From: JAPOUP01 sp026708635
GTDB lineage: Bacteria; Pseudomonadota; Alphaproteobacteria; Rhodobacterales; Rhodobacteraceae
Reading direction: 5' to 3'
Assembly (NCBI GenBank): GCA_965200115.1
Contig: OZ241336.1
Coordinates: forward strand, 3,596,001 to 3,660,000
Length of the DNA stretch: 64,000 nucleotides
In this document: positions 61,749 to 64,000 of the stretch, piece by piece
Position numbering within the stretch: the first letter of the stretch is position 1
How the letters are laid out: every line of letters begins with the position of its first letter
The notes under the pieces: generated by a model
Databases searched by the model: none
What the model saw: only the letters and a program-made list of their open reading frames with translations
What the model was told of the DNA's origin: nothing
Made by a program: the position numbers and the translations under genes

Positions 61749-63069
61749 CCCCGGCGCCACTCCGAAGCGCAACGCCCGGCCCTTTCCGGAGCGAGGGCGG
61801 AGCCCGAGCGGAGGGAAGGGCCGGGCGTTGCGCTTTTCGCGCCCTCCGACCCCCCCGATTCCGCACGGAAACGGCTCGGTCCCTTTGGATCCGAGCCTAA
61901 CCGGCCCCTCCGGGCGGCGCAAGGCATGCCTGCGGGCGCGCCGGGGACGGCCCGCGGCGCGTGGAGGGCGATCCGCCCGGGGCTTTCCCTCAGGGAGGCC
62001 GCGCCCGAAGGAACGCCTCCGCCGGCGTCAGGTAGCCCAGCGCCTTCCTGGGACGCGCGTTCAGGCGGTCCTGGACGGCCCTGACGTCGGCGTCCGTCAC
62101 CTTGCGGAAGTCCGTTCCCTTGGGCAGGTACCCCCGCACCAGGCCGTTGGTGTGCTCGTTCAGCCCGCGCTCCCACGAGTGGTAGGGCCGCGCGAAGAAG
62201 AAGTCCGCGCCCAGCGCCCTGGACACCCGCGCGTGGTCCGCGAACTCCCTGCCGCTGCCGGCCGTGACCGTGTGGACGGGGAGGGATCCCAGCATGCCGG
62301 TCATGGCGGCCCCGACCGCGGCCGCGGTCTTCCCGTCGAGCCTCCGCAGGAGCGCGTACTTCGACGCCCTGTCCACCAGCGACACCACGGCCCCGCTGTG
62401 GCCCGCGCCCACGATCGTGTCGGCCTCCCAGTCACCGACCCGCGCCTTCGCCTCCACCAGCGCCGGACGCTCGGAGATGTCCACCCGGCCCGGGATGTGG
62501 CCCCGGCCCGCGTGGGCCCCGCCCTTCCGGTTCGGCCTCTTTCCCCGGCGGCGCAGATGCCGCCAGAGCCGGCCACCGGCCCTGCGGTCGGCGTGGACGT
62601 GCCGGTAGATCCACTGACGGCCCGCCATCGGATGGCCCTCCTTCCGGAGGCGACCGGAGATCTGCTCCGGGCTCCAGCCCTCCGCGAGCCGCTCCTCCAC
62701 CATGCGCCACAGATCGGGCGTCATCCTGCGCGGGACCGACGAGGCCGCGCTGCGGCGCCCCTCGGCCTTCCCCTGCGCCTGCCCGTGGCGGTAGCCGCGC
62801 TTTCCCGAGTTCCGGCGCACCTCGCGCCAGACCGTCGTCCGGTCACGCCCCAGCTGGCGGGCGATCGCCCCGTTCGAATGCCCGCTTTTCCTCAGGGCGT
62901 GGATCTGGCATCTCTCGGCATAGGTCAGGTGGCGGTAGCCCTCGGGCATGGCGGTCTCCCAGTCTGAACACCGGGACTGTCACCGCCATCCGGCCGATTC
63001 GCAACATCATGCGTTGCCTCAGCTAGCATTCACCCACATCGGGTGTTGCACCTCACTGTGGAACGGGGG
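61749..63069 (-). mobile_element. IS30-family insertion sequence, copy 3
   Basis: 1321 bases, nearly identical to copy 1 but inverted. Ends CCCCGGCGCCACTCC (left) and CCCCCGTTCCACAG (right, inward). 3-bp AAG duplication (61746-61748 and 63070-63072). Intact transposase. Confidence 0.9.
61990..62949 (-). CDS. IS30-family transposase
   Basis: 319 residues, differing from the copy 1 protein at only a few positions: GKTAAAV for RKTAAAV, and HTVTAGSGREFADH for HTVTVDNGKEFADH. The second change replaces the catalytic Asp of V-D-N-G-K-E-F (D to G region: A-G-S-G-R), so this copy has probably lost DDE activity although it is full length. That makes copy 1 the only likely active source of the three. 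Confidence 0.9.
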   Translation of the reverse strand: MPEGYRHLTYAERCQIHALRKSGHSNGAIARQLGRDRTTVWREVRRNSGKRGYRHGQAQGKAEGRRSAASSVPRRMTPDLWRMVEERLAEGWSPEQISGRLRKEGHPMAGRQWIYRHVHADRRAGGRLWRHLRRRGKRPNRKGGAHAGRGHIPGRVDISERPALVEAKARVGDWEADTIVGAGHSGAVVSLVDRASKYALLRRLDGKTAAAVGAAMTGMLGSLPVHTVTAGSGREFADHARVSRALGADFFFARPYHSWERGLNEHTNGLVRGYLPKGTDFRKVTDADVRAVQDRLNARPRKALGYLTPAEAFLRARPP

Positions 63070-63336
63070 AAGTTAAAAAGCTTAGACGTTGCAGGGAAAA
63101 TTCTGGTCAGACAATGAATATTCATTGTCATCCACTGACTGACGCGGATATTCAAGCTGCGAGTGTAGAACTTGAAGAAAGCGAGGGTCATCAAAGTTAT
63201 GAAGATGAGAAATATGGTGAAGGATATTCTGGCGAGGTGTTTGGCGAGTAATTACTTCAATGAGTATTCCCCAGCTTGAGTGAAATACCTCAATAGTCAG
63301 ATTTTCTTATGCTTTCCACTTCTTGATTCCCTTCTT

Positions 63337-63365
63337 CCCCGGCCAATTGGACAGATTGGTCGGGG
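63337..63365. terminator. Hairpin downstream of the split secreted-protein gene
   Basis: Eleven-pair stem (63337-63347 with 63355-63365, one G-T) around a seven-base loop, 86 bases after the TAA. Followed by GTTGTATC, weakly U-rich. Likely transcript terminator of the cargo gene. Confidence 0.5.
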
Positions 63366-63855
63366 GTTGTATCATAACTCCTAGTATCCCATCGTCATTG
63401 AAGTTTCTGGGTGCAACCTTATTTTTTTAACTTTACTTCTCTTCTTTAAACTGCTATGATAACAGGCATCCGTCAAAAAAATAGTAGCGTTAATTGTCGC
63501 CCGACTACCCGTCCTTTTCCGTTGAGGCATTGACGGATCCCGTGTCCAGCTTGTGCCCGTGAATTGGATCTATGGACAGGCCGCCCAGCCATCCGGGCGG
63601 GATCGATGCCGGCCTGCAAACAGGAATCGTTCCGGGTTGAATTCTTCCGGGAAACTTTCCGCCCATCGGCACCGCGTGACCGTGAACGTGCTGGCTTTAC
63701 GGTGATCCGCCCGGCACCGTCTCCGGGTTGATCTCAATCGGTCGACCGGTCGGGTGTCCAGCGGTGACGGTGCCATGGACGCCGGTATCCTTTCGATCAC
63801 TCGTCCCGAGCCACTTGCGGCAAACGGGATCATCGACTTGCCGTTTCGCGCACTG

Positions 63856-63884
63856 TTGACATACATGAGCCTGAATGCATAAAT
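63856..63884 (+). promoter_or_regulatory. Promoter with overlapping operator-like palindrome
   Basis: TTGACA (63856-63861), 17-base spacer, ATAAAT (63879-63884). TTGACAT at the left and ATGTCAA (63883-63889) at the right form an inverted repeat spanning the promoter, as expected for an autoregulated helix-turn-helix gene, which follows at 63913. Confidence 0.6.
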
Positions 63885-63912
63885 GTCAACCATCGCCGGG
63901 GGAGTGCGGATC

Positions 63913-64000
63913 ATGAACGGGCAACGCCTCTAACTGGCCCGGAAACGTGCCGGGCTCTCGCTGCGCGGGCTGTCCGGCGCGCTGGGCGGTCGGCCGAGCC
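63913..64000 (+). pseudogene. XRE regulator gene start with premature stop (partial)
   Basis: GGGGGAG eight bases before ATG 63913. The frame reads MNGQRL, TAA (63931-63933), then LARKRAGLSLRGLSGALGGRPS to the window end. The joined sequence is the start of an XRE domain of the kind fused to ImmA/IrrE peptidases (M-N-G-x-R-L-K-L-A-R-K-R-A-G-L-S-L), with codon 7 changed from Lys (AAA/AAG) to TAA. It is cut by the window edge, so the rest cannot be judged. Confidence 0.55.

Larger units (their letters stand above)
61385..63251 (+). pseudogene. Secreted Cys-rich protein gene split by IS30 copy 3
   Basis: ATG 61385 opens a signal peptide (MKISSKLAVIGCFAIIGTLV...QQVHA) and a Cys-rich mature part (QCIDCAPPTADRLNQLCIEEW...EQGCKGVWVSW...CLVNVRCDKG), then IS30 copy 3 interrupts after FFE. 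Deleting the IS and one AAG duplication restores the frame: FFEVKKLRRCRENSG...HCHPLTDADIQAASVELEES to TAA at 63251, about 181 residues. Low GC relative to neighbours. Function unknown; apparently the cargo of the 59810-63501 element. Confidence 0.8.
59810..63501. mobile_element. Composite region bounded by 17-bp inverted ends and 8-bp duplications
   Basis: GGCGACAATTAACGCTA at 59810-59826 is the exact reverse complement of 63485-63501. Immediately outside each end is the direct repeat CGACTACC (59802-59809 and 63502-63509), an 8-bp target duplication. A third copy of the 14-base core lies inside the left end (61156-61169, inverted). Removing the two IS30 copies leaves about 1.05 kb with a secreted-protein gene and no transposase: a non-autonomous transposon with cargo. 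Confidence 0.7.
63252..63912. other. AT-rich intergenic region with element end
   Basis: Holds the hairpin at 63337-63365, the right end of the 59810-63501 element, its flanking duplication, and the promoter at 63856. A 114-residue minus frame here (63570-63914) is Arg-rich and not proposed. Confidence 0.4.

Noticed and set aside
1..64000. CRISPR arrays, tRNA and rRNA genes
   Set aside because: No regularly spaced direct repeats and no cloverleaf- or rRNA-like segments were found by eye.

Overview
The window is high-GC DNA with short intergenic gaps, Shine-Dalgarno sequences of the AGGAGG type and many GTGA/ATGA stop-start overlaps. A small-residue porin ending in Phe, ProXVW and Opp/Dpp-type transporters, PreT/PreA, PhyH dioxygenases and a truncated GcrA-era style assortment of toxin-antitoxin remnants fit a Gram-negative bacterium, most likely an alphaproteobacterium. 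Abundant sulfatase/PhyH genes, insertion sequences and broken toxin-antitoxin genes would suit a host- or particle-associated lifestyle (inference only).

Layout. 1-13.4 kb: a nine-gene minus-strand operon (PhyH, MBL-fold protein, oligopeptide/oligosaccharide-type ABC transporter, second PhyH, GH38 alpha-mannosidase, sulfatase) with a divergent AraC regulator; it looks like an import-and-degrade locus for an unknown, possibly sulfated or mannosylated compound. 14.8-15.7 kb: FkbM-like methyltransferase between non-coding stretches. 16.6-21.2 kb: an amidinotransferase-proX-proV-proW operon for quaternary amine/guanidino compounds. 21.6-31.9 kb: a RiPP locus with NHLP-type precursors, two NHLM exporters (one with a C39 peptidase), a membrane-fusion-protein stub, a CmcJ/NvfI/AsaB-type Fe(II)/2OG oxygenase and unknown genes. 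The intact precursor would leave only a six-residue core (FSGQAW) after the Gly-Gly site.

32.2-44.3 kb is a surface locus: porin, an intimin-like inverse autotransporter barrel, four lipoproteins (three with a TbpB-like C-terminal barrel) and two GT25 glycosyltransferases. Three of these genes carry homopolymeric G/C tracts (17, 15 and 10 nt) inside the coding frame; two are currently out of frame and one in frame, which is the layout of phase-variable contingency loci.

44.4-53.5 kb is accessory DNA: two inverted copies of a 362-bp inverted-repeat element, a resolvase fragment, an IS30 that splits a DUF4258 toxin gene, an ISKra4-type IS with 5-bp target duplication, a decayed D12 adenine methylase, and a compact TIR (ThsB-like)-Nmad2-MazG operon that is a good candidate for an uncharacterised defence system. 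53.6-56.5 kb: preT-preA, pyrimidine reduction. 57.1-64 kb: a decayed toxin-antitoxin island (higB with an amber codon beside intact higA, a full higBA, tacA with a tacT remnant) and a 3.7-kb element with 17-bp inverted ends and 8-bp target duplications that carries a secreted-protein gene and has itself been hit by two IS30 copies. No tRNA, rRNA or CRISPR array was seen.
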